From the NCBI GenBank assembly GCA_016081115.2, contig JABTTQ020002606.1, positions 186,001 to 250,000 of the forward strand: DNA of 64,000 bases. The letters run 5' to 3'. Shown in pieces: positions 43,081 to 53,639 of this stretch. The first letter of the stretch is position 1. Each line of letters begins with the position of its first letter. The stretch is from Rehmannia glutinosa. Lineage: Eukaryota; Streptophyta; Magnoliopsida; Lamiales; Orobanchaceae. The notes beneath the pieces were generated by a model. The model was not told where the DNA came from, ran no database searches, and worked only from the letters and a program-made list of their open reading frames with translations. The translations under genes and the position numbers were made by a program.

Positions 43081-43419
43081 CGATCGATTGTGCTTTCATT
43101 AGATATGCTAACAATAGTAGTGCATATTGCTTTTTAGTGCACAAGTCGGCTATTCCTGATATAAATGAAGGTATGATCATTGAATCAAGGAATCTTTGTA
43201 TTCTTCGAGAATATCTTTCCGAGCAAAGAACGGAAAGAAGAAAGTTCGAGTAAATGGACTTATGATCGCAAGGTTACCTCAAAGTGATGATGAAGATGAA
43301 CCAAGACGCTTGAAAAAAGGACAAAAGTAGCTAAGTCTTTTGGTCCCGATTTTCTAACTTATATGTTAGAAAACGAACCCGAACTATTCAAGAAGCATTG
43401 TCTAGTCCAAGCTCTCTCG

Positions 43420-44445
43420 GAAAGAAGCTATCAATAATGAGATAGATTCCATCATGCAAAATTACACTTGCGAGTTGGTTGATCTCCCACCGGGTTGCAA
43501 GCCTTTGGGATGCAAGTGGATCCTTAAAAGGAAGTATAAAACAGATGGATCTATCGGTATAAAGCCCGATTGGTAGCTAAAAGGTTTAAACAAAAGGAGG
43601 GATATGACTTCTTCGATACATATTCTCCTGTCACGAGGATTACGTCCATTCGTGTTCTCATTGCTATTGCAGCTTTGAATAACCTTGAGATACATCAAAT
43701 GGACGTTAAGACTGCCTTCTTGAATGGAGAGCTTGAAGAGGAGATTATATGGAACAACCCGAGGGGTACGTTGCACCCGGTCAAGAGCGAAAGTGTGTTA
43801 ACTTGTTAAGTCACTTTATGGACTAAAATAAGCACTAAGCAATGGCGAAAAGTTTGACTCGACTATGAAGTCAAACGGTTTCAAGATCAATGAATGTGAC
43901 AAGTGTGTCTACATTAAAGGTACTACAAATGATTACATCATAGTATGCCTTTATGTGGATGATATGTTGATCATGGGTAGTAGTTATGATTTAATCATGA
44001 ATACTAAGAACATGTTGAAGAAGAACTTTGACATGAAGGATATGGGATTATCTGATGTTATTTTAGGGATTAAAATCTCTAGAACTTGGGATGGAATTGT
44101 CTTGTCACCGTCCCATTATGTCGAAAGCATACTCGGGAAGGTTTAATGCTTTTGATAGCGCTCCGGCTAAGACACTGTAGATCTAAGTCTACACTTGGCC
44201 AAGAATAGAGGCGAACCAGTTTCTCAGCTGGAATATGCAAGGGTGATTGGCAGTCTGATGTACTTAATGAATTGTACACGTTCAGATATTGCATATTCAG
44301 TGAGCAAACTAAGTAGGTTCACAAGTAACCTAAGTACGGATCACTGGAAAGCCGTGACAAGGGTACTTAGATATTTAAAGTATACCATGAACTATGGAAT
44401 ACTTTATACGAGATATCCAAAGAAGATTAGAAGGATCTTGTGATG
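43420..44445 (+). pseudogene. Copia-4 reverse transcriptase
   Basis: CKPLGCKWILKRKYKTDG, FKQKEGYDFFDTYSPVTRITSI, LEIHQMDVKTAFLNGELEEEI, then a frame change and stop, KSNGFKINECDKCVYIKG, IIVCLYVDDMLIMGSS with the intact catalytic YVDD, MLKKNFDMKDMGLSDVILGIKIS, LEYARVIGSLMYLMNCTRSDIAYSV blocks. Confidence 0.85.
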
Positions 44446-44900
44446 CCAATGGATATCGGACACAAAAGACTCCAAGTCCACAAGTGGATTTATATTCACA
44501 ATAGGTGGAGGAGCGGTGTCGTGGAAGTCTTCTAAGCAGACGTGCATAGCTCGATCCACTATGGAATCCGAGTTCATTGCTTTGGATAAAGTGGAGAAGA
44601 AGCAAAATGGCTTAGAAACTTCTTAGAGGATATTCCTTGTCGGAATAAGCCTGCTACTTTGTTATGATACATCGTGATAGTCAATCAACAATTAGAAGGG
44701 CACAAAGCAAAGTATGTATAATGGTAAGTCTAGACATATACGTTGGAGACACAATACCATTAGGCAGTTGATTTCGAATGGGGTTGTTTCGGTTGAATAC
44801 GTGAAGTCAAAGGAAAACCTTGCGGATCCGCTTATGAAAGGCATTAATCGAGATCAATTGTATAAATCGTTATGGGAATGGGTTTAAAATCCACAACTTA
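44446..44900 (+). pseudogene. Copia-4 RNase H
   Basis: Frames give TKDSKSTSGFIFT, WKSSKQTCIARSTMESEFIALDK, MYNGKSRHI, VEYVKSKENLADPL and GINRDQLYKS, closing like Copia-1. Several single-base losses at CTG (for example AAAGTGGAGAAG where the family has AAAGCTGGAGAAG). Confidence 0.8.
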
Positions 44901-45452
44901 AAGAATGTTCATAGCGGTAACCCAACCTTGTGAATTGGATATCCCAAGACCTTGGTTCAACGGGACAACTAAGTTATGAATGTTCAACCGAACACTTGCA
45001 AAATGTGTTAGCTCATTCTCGATACATCCAAGTGAATGTAAACTGTTTGAATGTGGTGAGGTTAAGTTTAAGACTTTTAATGATTCATATCTTTGAAAGG
45101 TGGAGTATTGGAATACTCTTCAATAGGAGATCACCTATATAAGTGAGAAGCAATGGCCGCTTCAAATGAAACACTTATGAATCTAAGATATGGTCCAGGG
45201 CCGAAATGGACACAACGTGAGAACAACAAGTGTTAGAATTGTTATTGTGTAAATCTTGTTGTCTTGGTTTACACAAACATCCGAGTAGTTCAAGACATCA
45301 CGTCACTAAGCGGCCCGATAAGAACTGAGCAAGTATTTTACTAAGGAAGGTTCAAGGCCACAAGCTACCTATCCTCGATGCAATAACGATTCGCCAAGAC
45401 TTTCAGCTTAATCTGCATTCACGCATGCATTAATTTCATTCATGTGGGGGAT
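44901..45452 (+). other. Copia-4 post-pol tail and purine tract
   Basis: Shares GGTAACCCAACC and related landmarks with Copia-1 and ends in ATGTGGGGGAT before the LTR. Confidence 0.65.
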
Positions 45453-46603
45453 TGTTGGAATTGGTCTTTGAGAAATGGGTGTTGACCCGATTTTGACCAA
45501 TTAATTTAGTGGTTTCCATTTGTGACAAATGGAATTAAATTATTTGTAAAAATTCTACTAAGAGAGTAGATGAGAATTACATTTGGAATTTCTCAAAACC
45601 GATTAAGGTGAATGAGAAATTAATGCTAGAAGTTAGCCACTTAATACAAATAAATGGTATGGAAAATGGAAAATGTGGGGGAGGAAAGATGCTCCATCCC
45701 ACATAGGAAAAAGGAGGTAAAGTTGCACACTTTATTTATCCCAAGTTGGACAAATGGGTTTGGTCCCTTGGGGGACCCAAGTTTTTAAAGGGGAGAGGAC
45801 TACACGTCTTGTGGGTTTGGTTCAAAGCACACACGCACACGCTGCGCGCCGCCGCCGCCATGGGCCATGGGCTTGGGCTTGGGCTTGGTCTTGGAGGCCC
45901 TTATTCTTTTTGGACCAAAAACCTTTAAAAATTAAATATTTAATTAATTTTTGTAATTAATTAAATAGATTTAATTAATTTTCGTAATTAATTAAAAGAG
46001 TTCAATGGGAAATATTTCGCCCCCCAAGACACAGGCGGGAGCACGGTCCGTGCGGTCGGGTTGTGCTACCGCCGAGAATCTGCGCGCTACACGCACGCGG
46101 CGGCGACGCCCGTCTTGCCTGGGTCGTCTTTGGTCTGCCGAAGGTCCGAGCCGCACGCACGGGCGCACGCCCGTCTTGTGCCCAGCCCGTCTCTCCTGGC
46201 AGATCGTGACTGCTCGGCAGCGTGCTTTTTCGAGCCTACGAGGCGTGATTTTCCGTCGACGTGCACCGTTGCCTATATTAATGAAGCCCCTACGATGAAA
46301 TAACACAACCTAAAAACTCAGATTAAAATTGGTCATTTGCATTATAAAGCATATTGATTCTCCCATTCCTTCAATAGCTTGAAAGTCAAAACACTACGTT
46401 TGTTGTTTGTGTTTCGAGTTAGCAAGTGTTGTAAACTCGAGACGTAAAAATCGTTGTATCTTAGAGGCGGCGGAATCGTAAGCACTCGGCGACGGGCGTT
46501 TCGTCTTGCGGAGGCGATTCGAAATCGGGCCTCGACTTAATCCCAAACACTAAGCCATTTTCTTTAAACATAAACATTTCTTCAAAGTATAATTTTACCA
46601 ACA
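45453..46603 (+). repeat. 3' LTR of Copia-4
   Basis: Partner of 39815-40986 with the same AT palindromic block (45925-45990) and GC island (45830-46260), which differs most between the two LTRs. TATAAAGC at 46343-46350. Confidence 0.85.
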
Positions 46604-46608
46604 CCATT

Positions 46609-46904
46609 TTTAATCCAGGTTAGGTGAGAAAAGATTTTACTATTTTTTTGTCATTTAGGTGTCATTTATTTTGGCACTCTTTCCCAAGCGATGTCAAAGC
46701 TCATTTATTATGCTTACAAAAACTCCAATTTCCAACTTCTATTTTCATCCATTATTATGTGGTGGGCCCCACGTAAATTAATGTGATTGTGTGGTGGCAC
46801 AACTAACAGATTCTTCGTATTAGTAAGAGGATTTTGGCTGCATTTGCATAAGGATGGCCCAAATATATATTAAAACTGACTCATAATTAGCTATATATAT
46901 CAAC
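46609..46904. other. Upstream flank of gene B; no feature recognised
   Basis: May include the tail of the Copia-3 LTR. No coding frame. Confidence 0.35.
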
Positions 46905-46990
46905 AATTTGCCAAGCAGTCCTCCTGATTTCAGGTATTTCAAGAGTTAATTTACAGAAATATTCCCGGTTTAGGCTGATTTAAACGTTTA
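46905..46990 (+). pseudogene. Third copy scrap: dioxygenase exon 1 end and intron 1 start
   Basis: TTTGCCAAGCAGTCCTCCTGATTTCAG|GTAT-like sequence matches the exon 1 end of genes A (21303-21329) and B (47528-47554). The following AGAGTTAATTTACAGAAATATTCCCGGTTTAG matches the first intron bases of both. The rest of this copy is missing and gene B's promoter starts right after it. Confidence 0.6.
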
Positions 46991-47211
46991 TAAGAAAAGG
47001 ATTTGGATCGATCTACTCAAATCAAACAGAATCTCCTCTTCCCATAATATGAAATGTCCAATATTACAAGAAGACAACATTGGAAAAAGACAAAAATAAA
47101 AGTAAAAAATGAAAACACACACCTAGACTTTACTCTATAAATTGTGTAACCAACCAAAAAAAAAAAAAAAAGCACACTGTAGTGTTATTATAGCCAGCTG
47201 AAGTAATAATA
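46985..47211 (+). promoter_or_regulatory. Promoter and 5' UTR region of dioxygenase gene B
   Basis: Aligned with the gene A upstream region. TATAAATT at 47136-47143 is a good TATA box about 76 bases before the ATG; an A run (47157-47171) lies in the leader. Confidence 0.6.
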
Positions 47212-47552
47212 ATGGCTATTCCCACAGTCGACCTTTCTCCTTTTTCACAAACAGTGATGAAAATTGGCAAAAAGAGGCAATAGACATAATCAAAAAAGCC
47301 TGCTCAGAATATGGTTTCTTCCAAATTGTAAATCATGGCGTACCCCTAGATATAATGAGCCAAGCCATTCAACTTTCCAAGACATTTTTGCATTACCATC
47401 GAGGAAAAGCTGAAAATGATCCAGCTCGGATGCACCACTTCCGGTGGCTACATAACGAGCAATAGGAAAATCACGGACAAAAATGAGTGTTTGTTGATGT
47501 TTCCACCTCAATCTGGCTTCAACATTTTACCAACCAATCCTCCCCATTTTAG
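47212..47552 (+). pseudogene. Gene B exon 1
   Basis: ATG at 47212 (MAIPTVDLS). Frame lost at the DLSPFF block, recovered for KKACSEYGFFQIVNHGVPLDIMSQAIQLSKT, lost again near 47390, recovered at PPQSGFNILPTNPP. Substitutions such as TCAG to TCGG and CCAG to CCGG relative to A again hit CAG sites. Confidence 0.75.
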
Positions 47553-48044
47553 GTAATTCAAGAGTTAAATTTACACAAATTGTTAACAGGTTTAGGTTAA
47601 TTACAAAAACTACTCATGAACTTTGGTATAATTAGTAAAAAAAAGGTCTTATGTGAGACCATGTCATGGATCTAAGTTCATGAGATGAATTCTAAATACA
47701 TACAAAAAAATGTGGACTTTTTTCATGGTATGAGTTTGAGTCGAAATTCTATTTAAATATAGGATCCATCTCAAAGGTTATATCAATGAGAATATGAGAC
47801 CGTCTCACAAATTTTTTTGTGATTATTAAAAGACAAAGTTATCTTTTAAAATTACAAATAATTCAACTTACTTGTTTTTTAACCTACAAAGTCTCATCAT
47901 TAAAGGCATGAAGATGGGCAAAATCATGATTCAATAATAAGGGACCAAAAATCGAAATATCAAATATTTATCTTATATAATTAAAATTTGGAATATATTT
48001 TATATTGGATTAAATACAATGTCAATATTCATCATTAATGCTGC
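47553..48044 (+). other. Gene B intron 1, left part
   Basis: AT-rich. Begins like intron 1 of gene A (AATTCAAGAGTTAAATTTACA). No gene. Confidence 0.5.
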
Positions 48045-48065
48045 TAACACTACTACAAAACATGC

Positions 48066-48445
48066 CTTTTACATCGGTTATTTGACACATTTTACATCGG
48101 TTTTTAAACCGATGTAGAAACCAGCGTAGTGTGAAAAGGCACCTTTTTTACATCGGTTAGAGAACCGATGTAGGAAATAATTTTTACATCGGTTAAAAAG
48201 GAAACCGATGTAAACCAGTGGGTCATTTACATCGGTTACTTTGCACAACCGATGTAAATACAAACAAAAAAGGAACCCTTTACATCGGTTACTGTAGAAA
48301 TCGATGTAGACATTTCCACTTGTTACATCGGCTATATATGAACCGATGTAAATATTGTCCTATTTTACATCGGTTGCGAAATTAACCGATGTAAATATTT
48401 GGGTCTATTACATAGGTTAGTATTACAAACCGATGTAATATTTTC
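48066..48445. repeat. CACTA left subterminal repeat array
   Basis: About nine units of TTTACATCGGTT followed within 5-15 bases by AACCGATGTAAA, spaced some 40 bp, so each unit can fold. These are expected binding sites of the TNPA-type protein. Confidence 0.88.
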
Positions 48446-48852
48446 ATTTTTTTTAAACCTGTTTTATAAAACGGAAACCAATCTGCAATTTCAGACATCA
48501 AAATAAAACCTGAAATTCCATAAAGCAAAAGAACAACCTGACACAAATCCAACCAATCAAATACACACAACAAAAGATGTTCCCACCACATTCAACAACC
48601 TACATAAGTTTAATTTCTCCATTAATGAAAATTACATACAAATATGACACAAAAAAGAATTCTAGTAATTGCATATCCCGAAAAGTTACAATCATACCAA
48701 AGCATATCATTCCAATACATGAAAAATGTCCCAAAAACAATATTCTGCGCCGACGATCCAATTCATCATCTTCTCAGAAAATGTTGAAACAATCTCCAGA
48801 TTAAAGGTTGAGAATGCATCTTATCAATACTATTATGGTTCTGTCTTGATAC

Positions 48853-48984
48853 CTCTTCTTTGGTTGTATAGTGGAGGCCCTCCCATTCTTTGTACAAAGA
48901 ACTCGTATTGGTTTTGAATGGCATCTTGCTTTTTTGGAATTTGCAAAAATTGATCTGAACCATTCTTCCTCGTCGTCTTAAACT
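48853..48984 (-). pseudogene. Captured exon of a GLB3-type 2-on-2 (truncated) hemoglobin
   Basis: Minus strand: after an intron acceptor TTAACAG comes an exon reading DDEEEWFRSIFANSKK, then one frame over DAIQNQYEFFVQRMGGPPLY and NQRR, ending at donor AG|GTATC. This is the heme-pocket exon of plant 2-on-2 hemoglobin (GLB3), with the diagnostic QNQYEFFVQRMGGPP. Boundaries agree with the plant gene's exon 2, and intron sequence is kept on both sides, so genomic DNA was captured. A TAT-to-TAA stop two codons in and a single-base insertion show decay. Confidence 0.85.
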
Positions 48985-49399
48985 CTGTTAACAAAGGTTC
49001 CAAATTAAACAACAAAAAGATGCTTAACTATTAAACAATTGAGTGTAACAGAATGAAATAGGAATTTATGAATAAATTGACAATGACCACTTATCATTTA
49101 TAATCTGCATAACAGAGCTCAGGGGATCAAATTACAATCGTAATGCAATAAAATTTGCTGGAGATTCCTCAAACATTGACAGGCAATCTATGAAGATTTG
49201 TATAATTTCATTAAATAAGAAATTTGATCCAGTATGATGATTATAAAACTGTTTTTTTAATATATATATTATATATATCTTGTCAAAAAATATCATGATA
49301 TGCTCGAGAAAGAACCAATTCCCAGGTAGAAAACAACAACAAATCAACAAATAATAACCCTTGAACAAGAGTGCAGTAGAACAAATGGGAAACTCTCCA

Positions 49400-49525
49400 C
49401 ATTTTATCAAATAATAGGATCTCAGACTTTTCAACCCATGTTTCCATATTGTCAACTTATGAATATCAAGAATTGCCCTCAATTGATCCACCCCAGCCAA
49501 TGCATTTATCGCAACAAGCATATAT
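49400..49525 (-). pseudogene. Possible hemoglobin exon 1 remnant in the CACTA element
   Basis: Upstream of the previous exon on the minus strand, a stretch reads ALAGVDQLRAILDIHKL. Family exon 1 has S-G-V-D-Q near its start, and DNA after it (AAACATGGGTTGAAAAG) faintly resembles the K-L-G-L-Q codons. Order and distance fit, but similarity is weak. Confidence 0.3.
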
Positions 49526-50664
49526 TTCTCAGATAATTAGCTAAGCATAAAACATAATTCACGGACAGCAAGAAACGAGTCAAACAGTTAAAATGGGTCA
49601 AGGAATATAACTCACGGATTGTGCGTCAGGTAAGTGTCGTAGTAGTCACAGTAATACCTTAATAAGAAATGAAAAAAATGAATTTTAGATGCAAAAAACC
49701 AAAATCGAGTCAAGAAAAACCAATGCAATGTTTGGTCATTCAAGAAATGTAGAGAGGATAAGCAAGAATTTGCAAACAAGAAATGCAAACGAATGCAATA
49801 TTGAATGTCCAGTTAAAAAATAGAGGCGCAGGAGAACCGAATCTGAGATAAGTACAAAACCTGTAGTTACCAAAAATCAATGTTCAGTAACAACTCGTTT
49901 GGTCATTCAACAAACAATAGGAGTTCAACATATACTCGTAATTCAATATTACTAAATAAAAGGAAAAACACAGTCCAAAATCCAAAAATCTCAGATACTG
50001 CAGAAACAAGAAATATGAACATAAAAATATGAAGCCAATCAAATTTGTTGGAAGTATTGACCAACAAATATCAGGCTAATATTTTAAGCTTCAAGCACGA
50101 AACAGCAGGGCTATTTACATGCACCAACACACATGCTTCTTCCTTGGTGTATCATGTATCTTAGGGTTCAGCTGCTAGAACATGAGCTTTTGCCAAAAGG
50201 ATGACACTCGCTATATCAAGATCGAGAAAATGTATGTAGTCCATGCATGCGAGCTTAATCACTCATTTCTCAACTTTGACCATCATAAAACATGGTCCAA
50301 TTTGCTAAAACATGTTTTATCTTGTACAAGAATGTGTTGTTCGATCTTTGGACCAAAAGGGGCTTATTTGGCTTAGAGCTTAAGAAGGTGAAAAACACTA
50401 TTTTGATATTTGTTTTGAAGTCATTGGTCTCTAATCAATTAAAATTGTAATTCAACATAATAATTGCAAAAATAAGTCCTCATAGAATCAATTTTCAAGA
50501 AATAAAATCATCTATAATCGATCTCCATAAGCTTCACCAGGCACACGATAACATAAAACATTATCGATTACCACATCTTTTGCACGTACACCTTTCTTGC
50601 CACACTAATATGATATTTTACTAATTAAAAGCGAAAAAATGCAGTACAAAATTCAAAAATTGAA

Positions 50665-50817
50665 TCAGAGACATAAAAAATGAGAGTAAAAATTGATGCT
50701 ATACGAGGAAAGGGGGAACTTGAACAGGCGCCCATGCTCATGTTCCACTTTCGACCGCATTTCGAGAGCGGCGATTTCGTCCTCCATCTCCTCAGCCCTC
50801 TTCTTCGTGTCATCCAT
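50665..50817 (-). CDS. Small coiled-coil ORF near the 5' side of the CACTA transcript
   Basis: ATG at 50817 (minus): MDDTKKRAEEMEDEIAALEM then RSKVEHEHGRLF, 50 codons to TGA. Charged heptad pattern, GC-rich against AT-rich surroundings, with a CT-rich leader upstream (51120-51190). It may be another captured exon or the N-terminus of a chimeric CACTA gene; not recognised. Confidence 0.3.
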   Translation of the reverse strand: MDDTKKRAEEMEDEIAALEMRSKVEHEHGRLFKFPLSSYSINFYSHFLCL

Positions 50818-51214
50818 TTTTGTACATACACGCATATAAGTATACGTAATAGGAAAAGTTAGGGTTTTTTACGATTGAGAAAAACTAAATAGAATGTGAA
50901 TCAAATCACTCAAATAAAAAATAGGGAGAGATAGAAGGTGATGAAAACATGAACCAAGTGATTGTTTGTTGTGGTGCAGTAGAGGTGAAAAGTCCAGAAA
51001 TGATGACTTGGGTTGAATGCGGGGGTGGGACTAGGTTTCGCATGAGAACGCCGGATGGGGGTTTAAGGCTAGGGTTTTTGGGATTTAGATTTTTGCTTAG
51101 GCTATCCAATGGCTATGGCTTGGGCGATTCCAACGACATGAGACTGAGAGAGAAGGTAGAGAGAGAAGGAGATGAAAAAGAGAGACAAAAAGGCAAGATG
51201 AAAGAAAATCTACA

Positions 51215-51392
51215 TCGTTTGTATCCCGAACCGATGTAAAGTTTTTATTTTATTTACAATTATGCCACCGTGTGTTTTGATTTTACATCGGTTCCTTAAT
51301 ATAACCGATGTAAAGTTTTTTATTTTATTATCAATTATGCCACCGGGTTTCTGTTACATCGGTCCGTTGAGGAACCGATGTAAACCTGCGTA
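51215..51392. repeat. CACTA right subterminal repeat array
   Basis: Three units of the TACATCGGTT..AACCGATGTAAA type, separated by a 30-bp phrase (ATTATGCCACCG) that itself occurs twice. Confidence 0.85.
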
Positions 51393-51423
51393 GTTAATTC
51401 CTTTTGTGTAGTAGTGTAACTCT

Positions 51424-51485
51424 GCGATTAGCCTAGTGGCTCACTGGCCACGATATTAGTGAATGGGCCCGGATTCGAGTAGAGA
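51424..51485 (+). mobile_element. tRNA-like SINE head
   Basis: TAGCCTAGTGG (51429-51439) fits the polymerase III A box perfectly and GGATTCGAGTA (51471) is a weak B box 32 bases on. It immediately adjoins the CACTA target site. No tail or TSD; not a tRNA gene since no cloverleaf can be drawn. Confidence 0.4.
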
Positions 51486-51548
51486 CACGGCCGAATTTAA
51501 AAAGATAAATTCACTTCTTTGTTACCATTTATTTTGAAATGAATCCAG

Positions 51549-51867
51549 GGATGTGGTTGAAGAGATGTTCACCTGTTTCGGAAAAACAGGTGAACTTATT
51601 GAGAAAATTCTGAATGATTGTTTGGGGTTGCCTCCTGATTTCTTGAAAGAATACAATAATGACAGAAGCTAGGATTTCATGGTGGCTCTCAGATATTTTC
51701 CGGCGACCGAAACCGAAAACAATGGCATAACTGAGCATGAACATGGGAATTTGTGTCACATTTGTAAGGATGAAGTTGGAGGACTTGAGGTTAAAAAAGA
51801 TGGAAATTGGATTCCTGTTGTTCCTACTCAAGGCACAATTGTTGTTAACCTGGGTGATGTTATTCAG
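51549..51867 (+). pseudogene. Gene B exon 2
   Basis: RDVVEEMFTCF-type start, TGELIEKILNDCLGLPPDFLKEYNNDRS, stop TAG for Trp, DFMVALRYFPATETENNGITEHEHG (H-x-D lost), frameshift, then DEVGGLEVKKDGNWIPVVPTQG and LGDVIQ|GTAATA. Confidence 0.8.
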
Positions 51868-51904
51868 GTAATAAAATGTTATCTTATCCCTATTTAGTAT
51901 AATA

Positions 51905-52140
51905 CACTTACCTTTTGGGAAAATTACAAAAATTAGCCAAAAGGTTTAGCTTAATTACAAAAATGATCGAGATTTCTTTTAAAATTACAAAAACCACTTA
52001 AGACTTGTATTGGTTTTATAAATACACCCTTCTGTTGGTGCAATTTGTAAAACAAAAATATATCATAAAGGAGGTATTCATAATTTTAAAATATATGTAT
52101 ATATATATATATTTTTAATTATACCAGGTTTCAAGAATAG
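51905..52140. repeat. ATTACAAAAA-family repeat in gene B intron 2
   Basis: Orthologous to the copy at 23945-24165, so it predates the tandem duplication. Followed by a TATATA run at 52092-52111. Confidence 0.5.
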
Positions 52141-52624
52141 TAATTTTATAACGATCCCTTATCTTTTTGCCCTTGCTTAGCTTTGATGAATCACAAAACG
52201 GAGCCAAGGGGCCGGGGTTGGCTGCGACGCCCTCCCCCACCACTTCAAAATTTACATAATTAATATAATATTTTGTATATAAACTCCCGTAAAAAGGCAT
52301 TTATTCATCTATTAGTATCAAGAAAAAACTTTGTCACTGATTTTATGCTTTTTTGCACAATATATATCTACTAATACAAGATTCTGCCTAAAATTACAAT
52401 AGAAGATTCGAACTAGTGTTGATTGAATTGGATTGATTTCTATTCGACTTTTGTATACCACGTTTCAGGATGAAAGATATTATATATACATTTAATGAAT
52501 CAATTATACAAATTTATCTCAAAGACACACATGTCGTTCGTCCAATAAAAACAGAATAAGAAGTGAAAATAGGAAATCTGATCCCGAACTGTCGGCTTAA
52601 TTTTCATAGTTTATAAATTTGTAG

Positions 52625-52897
52625 GTGTTGAGCAACAACAAATTCAAGAGTGCTACTCATAGAGTTGTGAGATCTAAAGAAAGAAGCCGTCATTCTTTTG
52701 CATTTTTCTATAATCTACAAGGAGATAAGCGGGTTGAGCCATTGCCTCAATTCACAGAAGAAATTGGGGAAGCCTCAAAATACAAGGGATTCTTGTTCAA
52801 GGATTACCAAGCATTGAGATTAAGGAACAAGACTCATCCATCTCCCAGGCCTGAAGATGCCATCACTATTACTCATTATGCAATTTCTAAAGAATAA
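52625..52897 (+). CDS. Gene B exon 3 (intact)
   Basis: 91 codons including the stop, after acceptor TTGTAG; SATHRVVRS (iron His), RSRHSFAFFYNLQGDKR, FKDYQALRLRNKTHPSP, ITHYAISKE then TAA. The reading frame is preserved although exons 1 and 2 are broken. Confidence 0.85.
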   Translation: MLSNNKFKSATHRVVRSKERSRHSFAFFYNLQGDKRVEPLPQFTEEIGEASKYKGFLFKDYQALRLRNKTHPSPRPEDAITITHYAISKE

Positions 52898-53639
52898 AAT
52901 TTTAAGGAAAATTAACTTGATGAAGTGGATGCTCCTATTAATTACAATCTTCTATAAGTTTCAATTTGTGTTATTTTTAAGCTATTTTCTTAAGAAAACT
53001 CTGTATGTACTAAAAGCAGATCTCCTATTGAAAATAGTATTTCATCACGTAGTCCAGCATTGTCATCATATGTCTAAGTGTATAATAATATATTTGATAT
53101 TTTTGAAATAAAAGAATAAAAGATGAAATACTTTGGAATAACATTTTTTGATTCTCTATTCTCTACTATGTTTCATTTGGTATGGTATTTCACTGTACTT
53201 ATATCAGGTGAATGTCATATGGATAATTACGACATAATCTCGTATATGATATTTTAAAATATATATTTATAATATTTACATCATCATATACGTGTACTTT
53301 CATATGTGATATTTTAAAATATCAGAAAAAATATCGTCGAGAATAGAAAATTCATGATTCGAATTTTTATTTACATAATATATGTAATTATTTGGAGGTT
53401 ATTGGAAATAATAGTCCAAGTGGTTGATACAATTGTCCAGACCTAGAGATGCTACAAATTTGTCTACTATTGCAATAGTATGTAACCTACCCATTAAATA
53501 TGTACAACACGACAATGCATGCCTAATCGATAAAAGAAAAAGAAATTGCAGGTCATGACTGGCATTCAATATATATATATTTGATCTTTCTCAAAAAAAA
53601 AAAAATATATATATATATTTGATGAGATTGTTCGTATTA
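52898..53639. other. 3' flank of gene B
   Basis: Aligns with gene A 3' flank (for example GTCCAGACCTAGAGATGCTAC at 53433 with the same phrase at 32178). Contains an A run and TA repeats at 53590-53621. Confidence 0.5.

Larger units (their letters stand above)
39815..46603 (+). mobile_element. Copia-4: complete but degenerate Ty1/copia element
   Basis: LTRs 39815-40986 (1172 bp) and 45453-46603 (1151 bp) run TGTTGGAATTGG to TTACCAACA, with CCATT at 39810-39814 and 46604-46608. Gag, protease, integrase, RT and RNase H are all recognisable but frameshifted. It is the same lineage as Copia-1. The base after the 5' LTR (ATCGCAAGACG) does not resemble the tRNA-iMet PBS. Confidence 0.88.
48048..51416 (-). 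mobile_element. Non-autonomous CACTA (En/Spm) element carrying a hemoglobin gene fragment
   Basis: Ends CACTACTACAAAA and TTTTGTGTAGTAGTG are inverted, start with CACTA, and are flanked by TAA (48045-48047 and 51417-51419), the 3-bp CACTA target site. Both subterminal regions carry TTTACATCGGTT / AACCGATGTAAA hairpin repeats, the usual transposase-binding arrays. In 3369 bp there is no transposase. Strand is given for the captured gene. Confidence 0.92.
47212..52897 (+). pseudogene. 2-oxoglutarate/Fe(II)-dependent dioxygenase gene B (tandem duplicate of A)
   Basis: Exons 47212-47552, 51549-51867 and 52625-52897. The splice sites are all present (AG|GTAATTC, CCAG|GGATG, CAG|GTAATA, TAG|GTGTTG). 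Exon 1 has indels (CTTTTTCACAAACAG; the stretch around 47395-47460), exon 2 has a stop where gene A's relatives have Trp (AGCTAGGAT, 51667), the iron ligand Asp read as His (EHEHG) and a frameshift at TTGTAAGGATG. Exon 3 is intact. As read it is a pseudogene. Intron 1 carries a CACTA element. Confidence 0.8.

Noticed and set aside
48066..48445. CRISPR-like spaced repeats
   Set aside because: Repeats are inverted pairs at the end of a CACTA element with a matching set at the other end, in a plant genome; these are transposase-binding arrays.
51424..51485. Possible tRNA gene
   Set aside because: A good A box but a poor B box and no cloverleaf; better explained as a SINE head.
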